Position numbers and translations under genes: made by a program. The notes below the pieces were generated by a model, which was not told the DNA's origin, made no database searches, and was given only the letters and a program-made list of their open reading frames with translations. 29,448 bases of DNA, taken from NCBI GenBank assembly GCA_027491555.1, contig JAOZGN010000025.1, forward strand, positions 1 through 29,448, read 5' to 3'. Shown in pieces: positions 21,615 to 29,448 of the stretch. Every line of letters starts with the position of its first letter. Position 1 is the stretch's first letter. Origin of the DNA: Thermoproteota archaeon (GTDB lineage: Archaea; Thermoproteota; Korarchaeia; Korarchaeales; Korarchaeaceae).

Positions 21615-24167
21615 ATGGTTCGCCTTGTGGCGTCGGAGATTTCGCGTAGAGAGGCGTCTCAATTGGTGCCCGCCGCCGGGAGAGTGGGCTACCTCCTCTC
21701 AGTCTACTACGAGGGGTCTGAGAGGAGGGCCGTCGCCAAGTTGTATGACCCGGAGAGCGGAGAGATCTTTCACGTCCCGGACTGGACGGGTCACAGGCCC
21801 TACCTCCTCACCGACGCGAGCTCAGAGAAGATCCAGGAGCTGGCTGGAAGGTTAGCCGCCAGGATCGCAGGGTACACCCCCACAGAGAAGTGGGACGTAG
21901 TCAGGCTCAAGATGGCTCAGCTGACTAGGGTGGAGACGAAAGACCCGCTGGCGGTCGGGGGCGAGAGAGGGGGTGGGCTGAGAGACCTCCTTGAGAAGGC
22001 CGGCCATCAGGTGTGGGAGGCTCGGATAAAGTACTATGAGAGTTACATTTACGACGTCGGGCTGATCCCCGGCCTACCGTACAAGGTTAGAGAGGATGGA
22101 GGGCTTGAGCCACTGGTCCCCGAGGACGTTCAAGTTCCACGCATCACTCACACCCTTTCAGATGAGGCGAGCCGGCGCCTCGTGGAGGATCTCGCGAGGA
22201 TATTGGAGATCAGGGCTCCAAAGATGCGAAGCGTGGCCTTGGACATAGAGGTGGCCGCCGCCGAGAATCAGATCCCCTCCGCAAAAGAAGTGAGACATCC
22301 GATCATAGCCGCGGCCCTAGCCGGAGACGACGAGAACGAGGTGCACCTGCTGAGAAGGGGGACATCCGAAGTCCCAACAGAGATCGACGGCGCCAGGGTA
22401 GTGGTGCACGAGAGCGAGGCCGAGCTGATCAGAACCATCTTGGACAAGATCTCAAGGTATCCAGTCGTGTTCACCTTCAACGGCGACGGGTTCGACATGC
22501 CTTACCTCGCTAGGAGGGCACAGGAGCTGGGGGTGAGCCCAAAGCCAATAAGGCTCGAGCGAGATCGGGCCCTCTTGGACACCGGCGTCCACATAGACCT
22601 CTACCAGCTGTACAGCAACAGGTCCGTGCAGGTCTACATCTTTGGGGGGAAGTACCTCGGGACCACCCTCGACGAGATAGCCCAGGCGATAGTTGGCGTG
22701 AGGAAGCTGGAGGTCGGCAGGGACTTCACCTCAATCGAGACCGAGAGACTGGCCAGCTACTGTTACAGAGACGCCAAGATCACCCACATGCTGGGAAACG
22801 TCCTGGACGGGAGGCTCATCGACCTGCTCATGCTGTTCGCCCGTCTGAGCAAGCTCCCGCTGGAGGACGTGTCGAGGCTGGGCATCTCCCAGTGGATCAA
22901 GAACATGATCTACTTCGAGTACAGGAAGAGAGACTGGCTGATCCCCAACAAGGAGGAGATCATCCTCGTCAGGGGTGCGGAGACCTATAGCCGCGCGCTG
23001 ATCAAGGGGAAGAAGTACATGGGGGCGATAGTGCTTGAGCCGGTCCCGGGCGTGCACTTCGACGTTCACGTCATGGACTTCGCGAGCCTGTACCCTAGCA
23101 TAATTGCCCGGTGGAGGGTGAGCTTCGAGACCGTGAACTGTCCGCACATGGGGTGCCGCTCCAACAGGCCGGCCGAGGGGCTCCCACACTGGATATGCAC
23201 TCACGACGAAGTCGGTCTGATCCCCAGGCTCATCGGGGTCCTCAGGGACCTCAGGGTGGGGTGGTACAAGAGGCTGGCCAAAGACAGTAGCCTGCCCGAG
23301 GAGCAGAGGCATTGGTATGATGTGGTCCAGAGCGGCCTCAAGGTCCTCCTAAACGCTTCTTACGGGGTCTTTGGATACGAGAATTTCCCGCTGTACTCTC
23401 CCCCAGCGGCCGAGATGATAACGGCCCTGGCGAGGAAGGCCATGATAACCGCGCTAAGGATTGCGCAGGAGTTGGGGTTGAACGTGGTATATGGCGATAC
23501 AGACTCCTTATTCATCAAAGAGGCCTCAGAAGGTGATCTGAAAGCACTGGAGAGGCGCGTTGAGGAGGAGCTAGGCATAGACATAGAGTTGGAGAAACAC
23601 TACCGCTATGTGATCCTCTCGAAGCTCAAGAAGAACTACTTAGGCGTGAGAGACGACGGGACCGTGGACATCAAGGGTCTGCTTGGGAAGAAGCGGAACG
23701 TCCCGGACCTCATCAGGCGGGCCTTTGCCGAGGTGATTGACATTCTCAGATCGGTTCAAGATCCGGCCGATTTTGAAGATGCCAGGAGGGAGATCAAGGA
23801 GAAGATCAGAGAGTACGTGAACCGACTCAGGAACAGGGAGTTCAGCCTCGAAGAGGTCTCGTTCAGGATGGTCCTGACCAAGCCTCTGAAGTCCTACGTG
23901 AAGACGACGCCTCAACACGTGAAGGCGGCCAAGATGCTTGAGGCCAGAGGCATCCGGGTTTACCCGGGAACGGTGATCGAGTTCGTGAAGACCACCGGGC
24001 GCCAGGGCGTGAAGCCGGTCTCGCTGGCCAAGAAGGAGGAGGTGGACATCCAGAAATACATGGAGATCATGAAGACCACCTTCGAACAGATACTCGACGT
24101 GCTGGGCATCGACTTCGACGAGGTGGCTGGAGGCGTCTCTGAGGAGGGACTGGCGGCCTACTTCTGA
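21615..24167 (+). CDS. polB1: Family B DNA polymerase, PolB1 type, with intact exonuclease
   Basis: Replicative-type polymerase, 850 aa, matching crenarchaeal PolB1 throughout. Exonuclease ligands are present: Exo I D210-I-E212 in ALDIEVA, Exo II N289 and D294 in FNGDGFD, and Exo III Y382 and D386 in YCYRDA. Polymerase motifs are DFASLYPSI (D488), a motif B region GLKVLLNASYGVFGYE, and YGDTDS (D628, D630). Thumb segments KTTPQHVKAAKML and GRQGVKPVSLAK match PolB1. A Cys/His cluster (C509, C514, C528, H530) lies after motif A and could bind metal. The C-terminus EEGLAAYF resembles a PIP box. The start is uncertain: the ATG at 21615 is adjacent to a TATA box, and GTG codons at 21627 and 21666 are in frame. 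The end overlaps the convergent gatE by 10 bases. Confidence 0.95.
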   Translation: MVRLVASEISRREASQLVPAAGRVGYLLSVYYEGSERRAVAKLYDPESGEIFHVPDWTGHRPYLLTDASSEKIQELAGRLAARIAGYTPTEKWDVVRLKMAQLTRVETKDPLAVGGERGGGLRDLLEKAGHQVWEARIKYYESYIYDVGLIPGLPYKVREDGGLEPLVPEDVQVPRITHTLSDEASRRLVEDLARILEIRAPKMRSVALDIEVAAAENQIPSAKEVRHPIIAAALAGDDENEVHLLRRGTSEVPTEIDGARVVVHESEAELIRTILDKISRYPVVFTFNGDGFDMPYLARRAQELGVSPKPIRLERDRALLDTGVHIDLYQLYSNRSVQVYIFGGKYLGTTLDEIAQAIVGVRKLEVGRDFTSIETERLASYCYRDAKITHMLGNVLDGRLIDLLMLFARLSKLPLEDVSRLGISQWIKNMIYFEYRKRDWLIPNKEEIILVRGAETYSRALIKGKKYMGAIVLEPVPGVHFDVHVMDFASLYPSIIARWRVSFETVNCPHMGCRSNRPAEGLPHWICTHDEVGLIPRLIGVLRDLRVGWYKRLAKDSSLPEEQRHWYDVVQSGLKVLLNASYGVFGYENFPLYSPPAAEMITALARKAMITALRIAQELGLNVVYGDTDSLFIKEASEGDLKALERRVEEELGIDIELEKHYRYVILSKLKKNYLGVRDDGTVDIKGLLGKKRNVPDLIRRAFAEVIDILRSVQDPADFEDARREIKEKIREYVNRLRNREFSLEEVSFRMVLTKPLKSYVKTTPQHVKAAKMLEARGIRVYPGTVIEFVKTTGRQGVKPVSLAKKEEVDIQKYMEIMKTTFEQILDVLGIDFDEVAGGVSEEGLAAYF

Positions 24168-26077
24168 TCGCCCACCATCTCCTCCATGGCGGCCCTGAGC
24201 TTCCTGCTGACCACGGCCCCGTCAACTCTGCCGCGGACGACGGACATCACCTTGCCCATGAGCCTGCCGAACGCCCGCATCCCGACCCTCTGGGCTACCT
24301 CACGCTCCTCCTCCAGCACCCTCCTGATGATCTCGTCGAGCTCCTCTTCGCTCATCGTGAGGCTCGCGGCCAGGTCAGAGGGGTCTAGCTCGGGGTTCTC
24401 CGCTAGCTTCCTGAACACCTCGGGGATGGCCTCCTTGGCCAGGCGGCCCTCCGCCACCAGCTTGAGGGTGGTCTCCAGCGCCGAGTCGGGGATCCTGTGC
24501 ACATCAACCCCCTCCCCCGCCAGTCCTCGCAGCGTCGACGTAAGAGTGGATGCGATGAACCTGGGGGACAGGCCTGAGATCTCTGAGGCGACCCTCTCAA
24601 ACAGCGCAATGCGCCCGTCGTCCAGCAACATGTTGGCCAGATCCTCGGTGAGGCCGTACTGGGTCACGAGCCTTGAAACCACCCTATCCGGCATCTCTGG
24701 AAGACCTCTGACGAGTATCTCCCTGACAAGAGGGCCGGTCACCACAGGTAGCACGTCCGTCTCGGGATACATCCTGGCCGAGCCTGGGAGAGGCCTCATG
24801 AAGGCCGTGTTTCCGTCCGGTAAGGCTCTCCTGGTCTCCTCGGGTACTCCAAGCGCGGCCTGCGCCACTCTCCTCCTGACCGCGTCCAGCGCCAGCTTGG
24901 CCTTGTTCCCGGAGGCGAGCACCAGCACGAACGCGTCGGACCTATCAAGTCCGGCCTCCCTGTAGAGGGAGGACAGCTCTTGCTCCGTGATCCCGTATCC
25001 CGGCAGCTCGTCTGAGTGCAGGATTCCAGTGACGCCCCCGAAAACCTTAGCGTAGTCTGAGAGCTCTGTGCCGAACCTCCTGTTTGGCTGCACCTCCCTC
25101 CCGAGCAGGCCGCCCATTCCAGGCAGCTGGAGGAGGAGGACCCTAGATCCGCCAGAGAGGGCCCGACGTACCAGCTTAGACTTCGATCCACTCATGAGCT
25201 CGGTCACGTCCAGCATCTCGGCCGAGTCGAATGAAGAGGGGGACAGCCCCCTAGACCTCATCTCGTCGCGGATCCAGAGCAGGTTCACCTGCCTGAGAGC
25301 TTCCCTTCTGACGACCTCGCTTATCAGATCTAGTTCCTGAACGCCCTTAATCTCCTGCCTGGCGCCTCCCTCTATGCTGACGTTGAGATCCTGTCTTATG
25401 CTCCCGATCCCCCTCTGGACTCTACCCGTGGCCCTCAGTATACGGCCAAGCTTCAGCGCGGCCTCCCTCGCCTGATCTGGGGATCTGATGTCTGCCTCGG
25501 TGGCCAGTTCTATCAGGGGAATACCAAGTCTGTCCAGCCTGTATCGGGCCCCGTGCGGCGTGGTCTCCACGATGTAGGCAGATTCCTCCTCTAAGCACAG
25601 GGTGGAGAGCCTGACCTCCCCCTCTGAGGTCTCGATCGCGCTCTCCCTTCCCCCGAGGGCCACCAGGGCCGTGCGCTGGAACCCCGTGGTGTTGCTCCCG
25701 TCAACCACTATCTTCCTCATGACGTGAACCTCGTCTACAACGTCCATGTTCAGCATCAGGGCAACCTCTATGGAGACCTCGAGGGCCTCCAAGTTTAGGG
25801 GGAGGGGCGGCGCCTCATCAAGCTCAACCTCACAGGTGCTGTCGGAGTAGGCGCCGTACTCGAACACTCTGGCCCTGAGCGTCTCAAACCTAGCCGCCGG
25901 ATCTATGGATCCCAGCTCGCTGTAGGAGACGCGCAGCCTCCTCCTGACCCAAAGGTGGGGTTCGTCGTGCCTCATGAAGGGAGGACAGTGACAGAACAGC
26001 TTCTCCCTCGTGGCCAGCCTCTGGTGGATCTCTATTCCGACCTTGAGCCCCAGCTCGCGGTAGTCTAGGTCAACCAA
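24158..26077 (-). CDS. gatE: Glu-tRNA(Gln) amidotransferase subunit E
   Basis: tRNA-binding kinase/transamidase subunit of the archaeal GatDE complex, about 639 aa. It phosphorylates Glu on misacylated tRNA-Gln and converts it to Gln with ammonia from GatD. The GatB/E cradle shows ELGLKVGIEIHQRLATREKL, FCHCPP, VVDGSNTTGFQRTALVA and RQDLNVSI. An insertion domain and a C-terminal helical YqeY-like domain (LDPSDLAASLTMSEEELDEI) follow. The TTG at 26077 is preferred: GGAGGTGA lies 5 bases upstream (8 from GGAGG), whereas the GTG at 26086 would overlap that site. It follows gatD directly, with the gatD stop 1 base ahead. Confidence 0.96.
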   Translation of the reverse strand: MVDLDYRELGLKVGIEIHQRLATREKLFCHCPPFMRHDEPHLWVRRRLRVSYSELGSIDPAARFETLRARVFEYGAYSDSTCEVELDEAPPLPLNLEALEVSIEVALMLNMDVVDEVHVMRKIVVDGSNTTGFQRTALVALGGRESAIETSEGEVRLSTLCLEEESAYIVETTPHGARYRLDRLGIPLIELATEADIRSPDQAREAALKLGRILRATGRVQRGIGSIRQDLNVSIEGGARQEIKGVQELDLISEVVRREALRQVNLLWIRDEMRSRGLSPSSFDSAEMLDVTELMSGSKSKLVRRALSGGSRVLLLQLPGMGGLLGREVQPNRRFGTELSDYAKVFGGVTGILHSDELPGYGITEQELSSLYREAGLDRSDAFVLVLASGNKAKLALDAVRRRVAQAALGVPEETRRALPDGNTAFMRPLPGSARMYPETDVLPVVTGPLVREILVRGLPEMPDRVVSRLVTQYGLTEDLANMLLDDGRIALFERVASEISGLSPRFIASTLTSTLRGLAGEGVDVHRIPDSALETTLKLVAEGRLAKEAIPEVFRKLAENPELDPSDLAASLTMSEEELDEIIRRVLEEEREVAQRVGMRAFGRLMGKVMSVVRGRVDGAVVSRKLRAAMEEMVGDQK

Positions 26078-26078
26078 C

Positions 26079-27422
26079 TCAGTCACCTCCCGAGAAGCAG
26101 GGCGGATAAGCCGAGGGGCTGATGGTCTCCGTCAGTTCGCCCACCTGGCTGGTAGTCATGAACCTTCGGAGGTCCTCGCCCTCTATACCCCTGCCCAAGG
26201 CCACCATGAGCTTCACCGTGGCCACTTCAGGGAGTGTGTCGGCCGCCGGTATCACGCCAGCCTGCAGCATCCTCCTGCCCGTGGCGTAGACCTTCAGATC
26301 CACCCTCCCAAACAGGCACTGGGATGTCACCACCACGGGGATTCCGGATTCCACTATCGCCCCTATCTCGTCGACGATCCTATTGGGGACATGTCCGAGC
26401 CCAGTTCCAGCCATGACGATCCCTCTGTAGCCCGCCGAGACGATAGCCTCCAAGAAGTCCTGTTCAATTCCTGGCCAAGCGTGGACCAGCGCGACGCGCG
26501 GCTCGATCTCGACCCTGGCCACCACCTCCGCTGGTTCGCTCGGCCTCCTCCTGAACCTGGGGTTCAGTACCTCTATCCCACGCTCCGTCACCTTGGCCAG
26601 GGGGACCTCGTTCACCGACATGAAGGCGTCCCTCCTAGAGGTGTGCATCTTCCTCGCCCTGACGCCCCTGATCACCCAGGCGAAGTCATCTGAGGTGCTG
26701 CCGTGCATGACTATCACGGACTCCGCCATGGGCCCTTCGGCCGCGACCTTGACGGCCGCGGTGACGTTCAGGACTGCGTCCGTGCTCGGTCGATCTATCG
26801 ACCTCTGCGAGCCGACCAGCACGACGGGTCCAGTCAGGTCCTCCAGCATGAAGGCTAGTGCGGACGCCGTGTAGTGCATCGTGTCGGTTCCGTGGGCCAC
26901 CACGACCCCGCTTGCCCCGGAGTTGAACTCCTCAGCTACCCTCTTCGCTATCCTGCCCCACTCCTCCGGTCTGATGTCCTCGCTGAGCTTCGCCATCAGC
27001 GGGACGTAGGAGACGTTCGCCAGCTCCGCGATCTCCGGTATGAGGTCGATAAGCTCCTCGGGGGTCTCGGTGGGCTTGACCGCGCCGGTGGAGTAGTCGA
27101 CCCTGGAGGCTATGGTGCCACCCGTCACCACGATCGGGACGGACGGCAGGCCCTCTCTGGGGGGTACCTTTGGGGGGGAGGGCCTCTCAGGCGGTCTCGC
27201 CCTCCCGAGCACCTCCACAGAAGAGATCTTCTCGACGTCGATTCCCACGTTGTATCCGTTGGCCAGCTTTAGGACGACGTGCAGGTCGTCCAGTATCTCG
27301 GGCCGGGGCATTAGAATGCCTTCGTAGATCCTGTTTCCTGCGGTAACCTTCAGCAGGTCGTAGTCCTTGGCGCCGGCTGACTCCAACAGCTCTCTGGCCC
27401 TTCCGGAGTAGGAGAGGCTCAT
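26079..27422 (-). CDS. gatD: Glu-tRNA(Gln) amidotransferase subunit D
   Basis: Asparaginase-type glutaminase that supplies ammonia to GatE, about 447 aa. The N-terminal domain (RARELLESAGAKDYDLLKV, YEGILMPRPE) precedes the asparaginase fold with VVTGGTIASRVDYSTGAVKP, VVAHGTDTMHYTASALAFML, MHGSTSDDF and the catalytic Lys region RKMHTSRRDAF. The ATG at 27422 is chosen because a TATA-like TTTTTGTT on the minus strand is centred 26.5 bases upstream, giving a leaderless mRNA. TTG codons at 27449 and 27446 are possible but overlap the box. GatDE indicates that this archaeon makes Gln-tRNA by the indirect route. Confidence 0.96.
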   Translation of the reverse strand: MSLSYSGRARELLESAGAKDYDLLKVTAGNRIYEGILMPRPEILDDLHVVLKLANGYNVGIDVEKISSVEVLGRARPPERPSPPKVPPREGLPSVPIVVTGGTIASRVDYSTGAVKPTETPEELIDLIPEIAELANVSYVPLMAKLSEDIRPEEWGRIAKRVAEEFNSGASGVVVAHGTDTMHYTASALAFMLEDLTGPVVLVGSQRSIDRPSTDAVLNVTAAVKVAAEGPMAESVIVMHGSTSDDFAWVIRGVRARKMHTSRRDAFMSVNEVPLAKVTERGIEVLNPRFRRRPSEPAEVVARVEIEPRVALVHAWPGIEQDFLEAIVSAGYRGIVMAGTGLGHVPNRIVDEIGAIVESGIPVVVTSQCLFGRVDLKVYATGRRMLQAGVIPAADTLPEVATVKLMVALGRGIEGEDLRRFMTTSQVGELTETISPSAYPPCFSGGD

Positions 27423-27444
27423 CCCGTAGGGTCGCCCCTCGGTC

Positions 27445-27452
27445 AACAAAAA
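27445..27452 (-). promoter_or_regulatory. TATA box of gatDE
   Basis: AACAAAAA on the plus strand (TTTTTGTT on the minus), centred at 27448.5. The gatD ATG at 27422 lies exactly at the predicted start. Confidence 0.45.
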
Positions 27453-27461
27453 CGGTGTCGG

Positions 27462-28700
27462 TCAGCGCCCGCCCCGCGACGCCCCACCTCGCCCAAGCTT
27501 CGCGTGGCTGCGGGCGAGCGTACCCTCGGCCAGAGAAGCTAGTAGGGAGAGCTCTCCAGCGAGCGCTGTGGCGGCCACGATCTCCGCGAACTTCCGTGCG
27601 TTGGAGCCCGGAGGAACTCCCCCTCCGGCGCAGCCCAGCGCCTCAAGCGCGGCCCTCGCGTAGGGCAGCCTGGTGCCGCCTCCCACGGTGCCTACCTCCA
27701 GAGAGGGGAGGGTCAGGGACACGTACACGCCGTCCTCCCACCGCTCGACCGTGGTGATCCCCGTGCTCGACTCCACGACCTGGGCTGGATCTTGGCCGTA
27801 CGCGATGAACATGGCAGCTACGACGTTGGCGACGTTGGCGTTGAAGCCGCCTAGGGTCCCTGCCACTGACGACCCGAGCTGGTTCTTCCTCCAGCTGACC
27901 TCTACGAGCCTCTCCGGCGTGGTCTTCAGCCTCTTGCGCACAAGCTCTCCTGGGATGAAGGTTTCCGCCACGACGGTCTTTCCTCGGCCGGTGATCCAGT
28001 TAACAGCGGCCGCCTTCTTGTCGGAGCACACGTTCCCGCTGAGCGCCACTGGATCGACGTCCGGGAACAGCTCCGCTATCCCCCTGACTATTCTGTCGGC
28101 CGACAGGGTGACCATATTCATGCCCATGGCGTCTCCTGTCTCAAACACGAGCCTAAGAAACACCGTCCGCCCAGCCTGGAGCGGCTGAACCTGCTTCAGC
28201 CTCCCGTGCCTCGTGACCTCCCCGACCCATTCGGTAAGCTGATCCTTATTCTGGACCGCCCACTCGGCAAGCTCGGCCGCTCTGGCCGCATTTGGGGCGA
28301 CAAAAGCAGGAGCTCGAGCCATGCCGTCCTGGAGTACCTTGGTCCTCGCGCCCCCCGCCATGGTGATCGTCGTGGCCCCGCGGTTTACGGACGCCACGAG
28401 CGCCCCCTCGGTGGTCGCCAGCAGCGGGTAGAACGTCCCCCTCGCGTAGTCCCCCTCGACCCTCAGCGGCCCTACGACGCCCACCGGCACGCTAACCTCT
28501 CCGACCGGGTTCTCGATGTTCCAGCCGACGAGCCCGTTGAAGTCAAGCCTCATCCGGCGGAGCGGTCCCAGGTCGGCCCCGGTAACCCTCTCCAAGAAGG
28601 CCAGCCTCACATCCGCGGCAGCGTTAGAGTCTCCCAGCTCCGAGTCCAAGTTCCTTAGCTTGATCTCGCCCGAGAGCAGCCTCCTCAGCAGGTCTTCCAA
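27462..28700 (-). CDS. hmgA: HMG-CoA reductase, class I
   Basis: NADPH-dependent conversion of HMG-CoA to mevalonate, the committed step of archaeal isoprenoid synthesis; 412 aa. Substrate-binding ENPVGEVSVPVGVVGPL, the catalytic Glu in ATTEGALVASVNRG, GDAMGMNMVT, SDKKAAAVNWITGRGK with the catalytic Lys, the Asp in AYGQDPAQ and the general-acid His in RSHAKLGRGG near the end are all present. The TTG at 28700 is used; GAGG lies 5 bases upstream. It starts 7 bases after the DUF35 gene stop, which in turn follows a thiolase, so the three are one operon for mevalonate formation. Confidence 0.97.
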   Translation of the reverse strand: MEDLLRRLLSGEIKLRNLDSELGDSNAAADVRLAFLERVTGADLGPLRRMRLDFNGLVGWNIENPVGEVSVPVGVVGPLRVEGDYARGTFYPLLATTEGALVASVNRGATTITMAGGARTKVLQDGMARAPAFVAPNAARAAELAEWAVQNKDQLTEWVGEVTRHGRLKQVQPLQAGRTVFLRLVFETGDAMGMNMVTLSADRIVRGIAELFPDVDPVALSGNVCSDKKAAAVNWITGRGKTVVAETFIPGELVRKRLKTTPERLVEVSWRKNQLGSSVAGTLGGFNANVANVVAAMFIAYGQDPAQVVESSTGITTVERWEDGVYVSLTLPSLEVGTVGGGTRLPYARAALEALGCAGGGVPPGSNARKFAEIVAATALAGELSLLASLAEGTLARSHAKLGRGGASRGGR

Positions 28701-28707
28701 GCCGACC

Positions 28708-29121
28708 TCACCGCTTGAGCACTGGCCTGAACTTCAGACCGTAGGCTATCGGCCCCCCGTGGCCTCCGACCCTGACCTTCCTCAGCACCGCCTCAACCTC
28801 CATGCCCTGAGTGACCTCCTCAGGATCGACGTCCGTGAGCTGGGAGAAGATCGTGGTCCCGTCCTCCAGCTCGATCAGGGCGAGCACGTAGGGCGTGTAG
28901 AACTCGTACCCCCGGGGGGCAGAGTGAACCACCGTATGCTGGAGGACCTTCCCCCGCCTCGGCAGCCTAACCCTGCTCAGGTTCCTTGATCCGCACCTCG
29001 GGCACACCTGCCTCGGCGGCAGAGAGCGGAACCCGCAGTCGCGGCACTCAAAGCCCTCGAGCCTGTAGCGGGAGGGCATCTCACGCTTGATTGGCGGTAT
29101 GCTCGGGATGAACGCCCACAT
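28708..29121 (-). CDS. DUF35 OB-fold / rubredoxin-like zinc ribbon protein
   Basis: A 137-aa protein with an N-terminal zinc ribbon (CRDCG and CPRCGS, about residues 26-45) and a C-terminal OB-fold (GKVLQHTVVHSAPRGYEF, YVLALIELEDGTTIFSQL, VEAVLRKVR). In archaea such proteins bridge acetoacetyl-CoA thiolase and HMG-CoA synthase, channelling acetoacetyl-CoA between them. Its position directly after a thiolase (ATG 1 base after that gene's stop) and before hmgA fits that role. The Shine-Dalgarno AGGAGGGTGAG overlaps the thiolase stop. Confidence 0.9.
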   Translation of the reverse strand: MWAFIPSIPPIKREMPSRYRLEGFECRDCGFRSLPPRQVCPRCGSRNLSRVRLPRRGKVLQHTVVHSAPRGYEFYTPYVLALIELEDGTTIFSQLTDVDPEEVTQGMEVEAVLRKVRVGGHGGPIAYGLKFRPVLKR

Positions 29122-29122
29122 C

Positions 29123-29448
29123 TCAGCTCACCCTCCTCAGGATCGTCACCACCACGTTGGATCCGGTGCCTCCAACGTTCATGGCGGCGCCCAGCTCGGG
29201 GCTCCCCGCCTGGGCCGGACCTGCCCTGCCAGACAGCTGCCTGTAGAGCTCCACGAACTGGTACACCCCAGTGGCCCCAACGGGGTGCCCTCTGGCCTTG
29301 AGGCCTCCCTCCGGATTGACTGGAAGGCTCCCCGACCTATCGGCGTCGCCTGACTCTATGAGCCTGCTGGCCTTGCCCGGCTCCACGACGCCCAGCGCCT
29401 CTAGGTTCAGGTAGCCCATCACGCTGAACGCGTCGTGCACCTCCAAGA
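29123..29448 (-). CDS. Acetyl-CoA acetyltransferase (thiolase), C-terminal part (window-truncated)
   Basis: The last 108 residues of a thiolase of the archaeal SCP2-thiolase-like type. EVHDAFSVMGYLNLEALG, NPEGGLKARGHPVGATG with the catalytic His region, and the final AMNVGGTGSNVVVTILRR are typical. The gene continues upstream beyond base 29448, so the leucine codon at 29446 is internal and not a start. It likely makes acetoacetyl-CoA for HMG-CoA synthesis, and HMG-CoA synthase may lie just outside the window. Confidence 0.93.
   Translation of the reverse strand, partial: LEVHDAFSVMGYLNLEALGVVEPGKASRLIESGDADRSGSLPVNPEGGLKARGHPVGATGVYQFVELYRQLSGRAGPAQAGSPELGAAMNVGGTGSNVVVTILRRVS

Noticed and set aside
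1..29448. Mobile elements, CRISPR arrays or replication origin
   Set aside because: No transposase, integrase, terminal inverted repeats, regularly spaced repeats or ORB-type repeat clusters were seen on reading both strands.

Overview
The window is a GC-rich, densely coded stretch of an archaeal chromosome. The archaeal assignment rests on ribosomal proteins S26e and S17e, the RNase P protein Rpp29 inside a ribosomal operon, archaeal DnaG, Pelota, two family B DNA polymerases, GatD/GatE, class I HMG-CoA reductase and a trans-prenyl diphosphate synthase. TATA-like boxes also lie about 26 bp ahead of several predicted transcript starts. S26e together with a crenarchaeal-style PolB1 points to the TACK group. 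I cannot place it more finely from sequence alone. No mobile elements, CRISPR arrays or tRNA genes were found.

Layout. 1-661: 5' part of ileS (minus), cut by the window edge. 739-866: a 5S rRNA gene with its own promoter. 942-4472: a class I/II aminotransferase and a PolB3-type DNA polymerase whose exonuclease residues are lost. 4494-7019 (minus): rps26e, proS, and a TtuA/Ncs6-like protein with a degenerate PP-loop. 7059-8122 (plus): a nucleotidyltransferase-fold protein and a small membrane protein resembling VirB2/TrbC pilins in architecture. 8139-11845 (minus): pelA, dnaG and a polyprenyl synthase; the dnaG-idsA gap contains a strongly structured RNA with a kink-turn signature. 11912-14767 (plus): trpS with an ambiguous N-terminus, rps17e and a UDP-ManNAc-type dehydrogenase. 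14715-17164 (minus): a GlcF/GlcD-like oxidoreductase pair. 17227-18330 (plus): gcvT. 18337-20469 (minus): the ribosomal cluster rpl22-rps3-rpl29-rnp1-rps17, a fragment of the S10 operon with its own promoter. 20537-21562 (minus): an unknown secreted, membrane-anchored protein. 21615-24167 (plus): PolB1 with an intact exonuclease. 24158-29448 (minus): gatE, gatD, hmgA, a DUF35 protein and the 3' end of a thiolase.

Together the genes serve replication (PolB1, PolB3, DnaG-type primase), translation (IleRS, ProRS, TrpRS, GatDE, ribosomal proteins, 5S, Pelota rescue), RNA processing (Rpp29) and isoprenoid lipid synthesis (thiolase, DUF35, HMGR, prenyl synthase). The most unusual items are the exonuclease-dead PolB3 next to an exonuclease-competent PolB1, the kink-turn RNA upstream of dnaG, the degenerate thiolase-type ATPase paralogue, the long out-of-frame overlap of rps3 and rpl29, and single TATA boxes centred between divergent genes.
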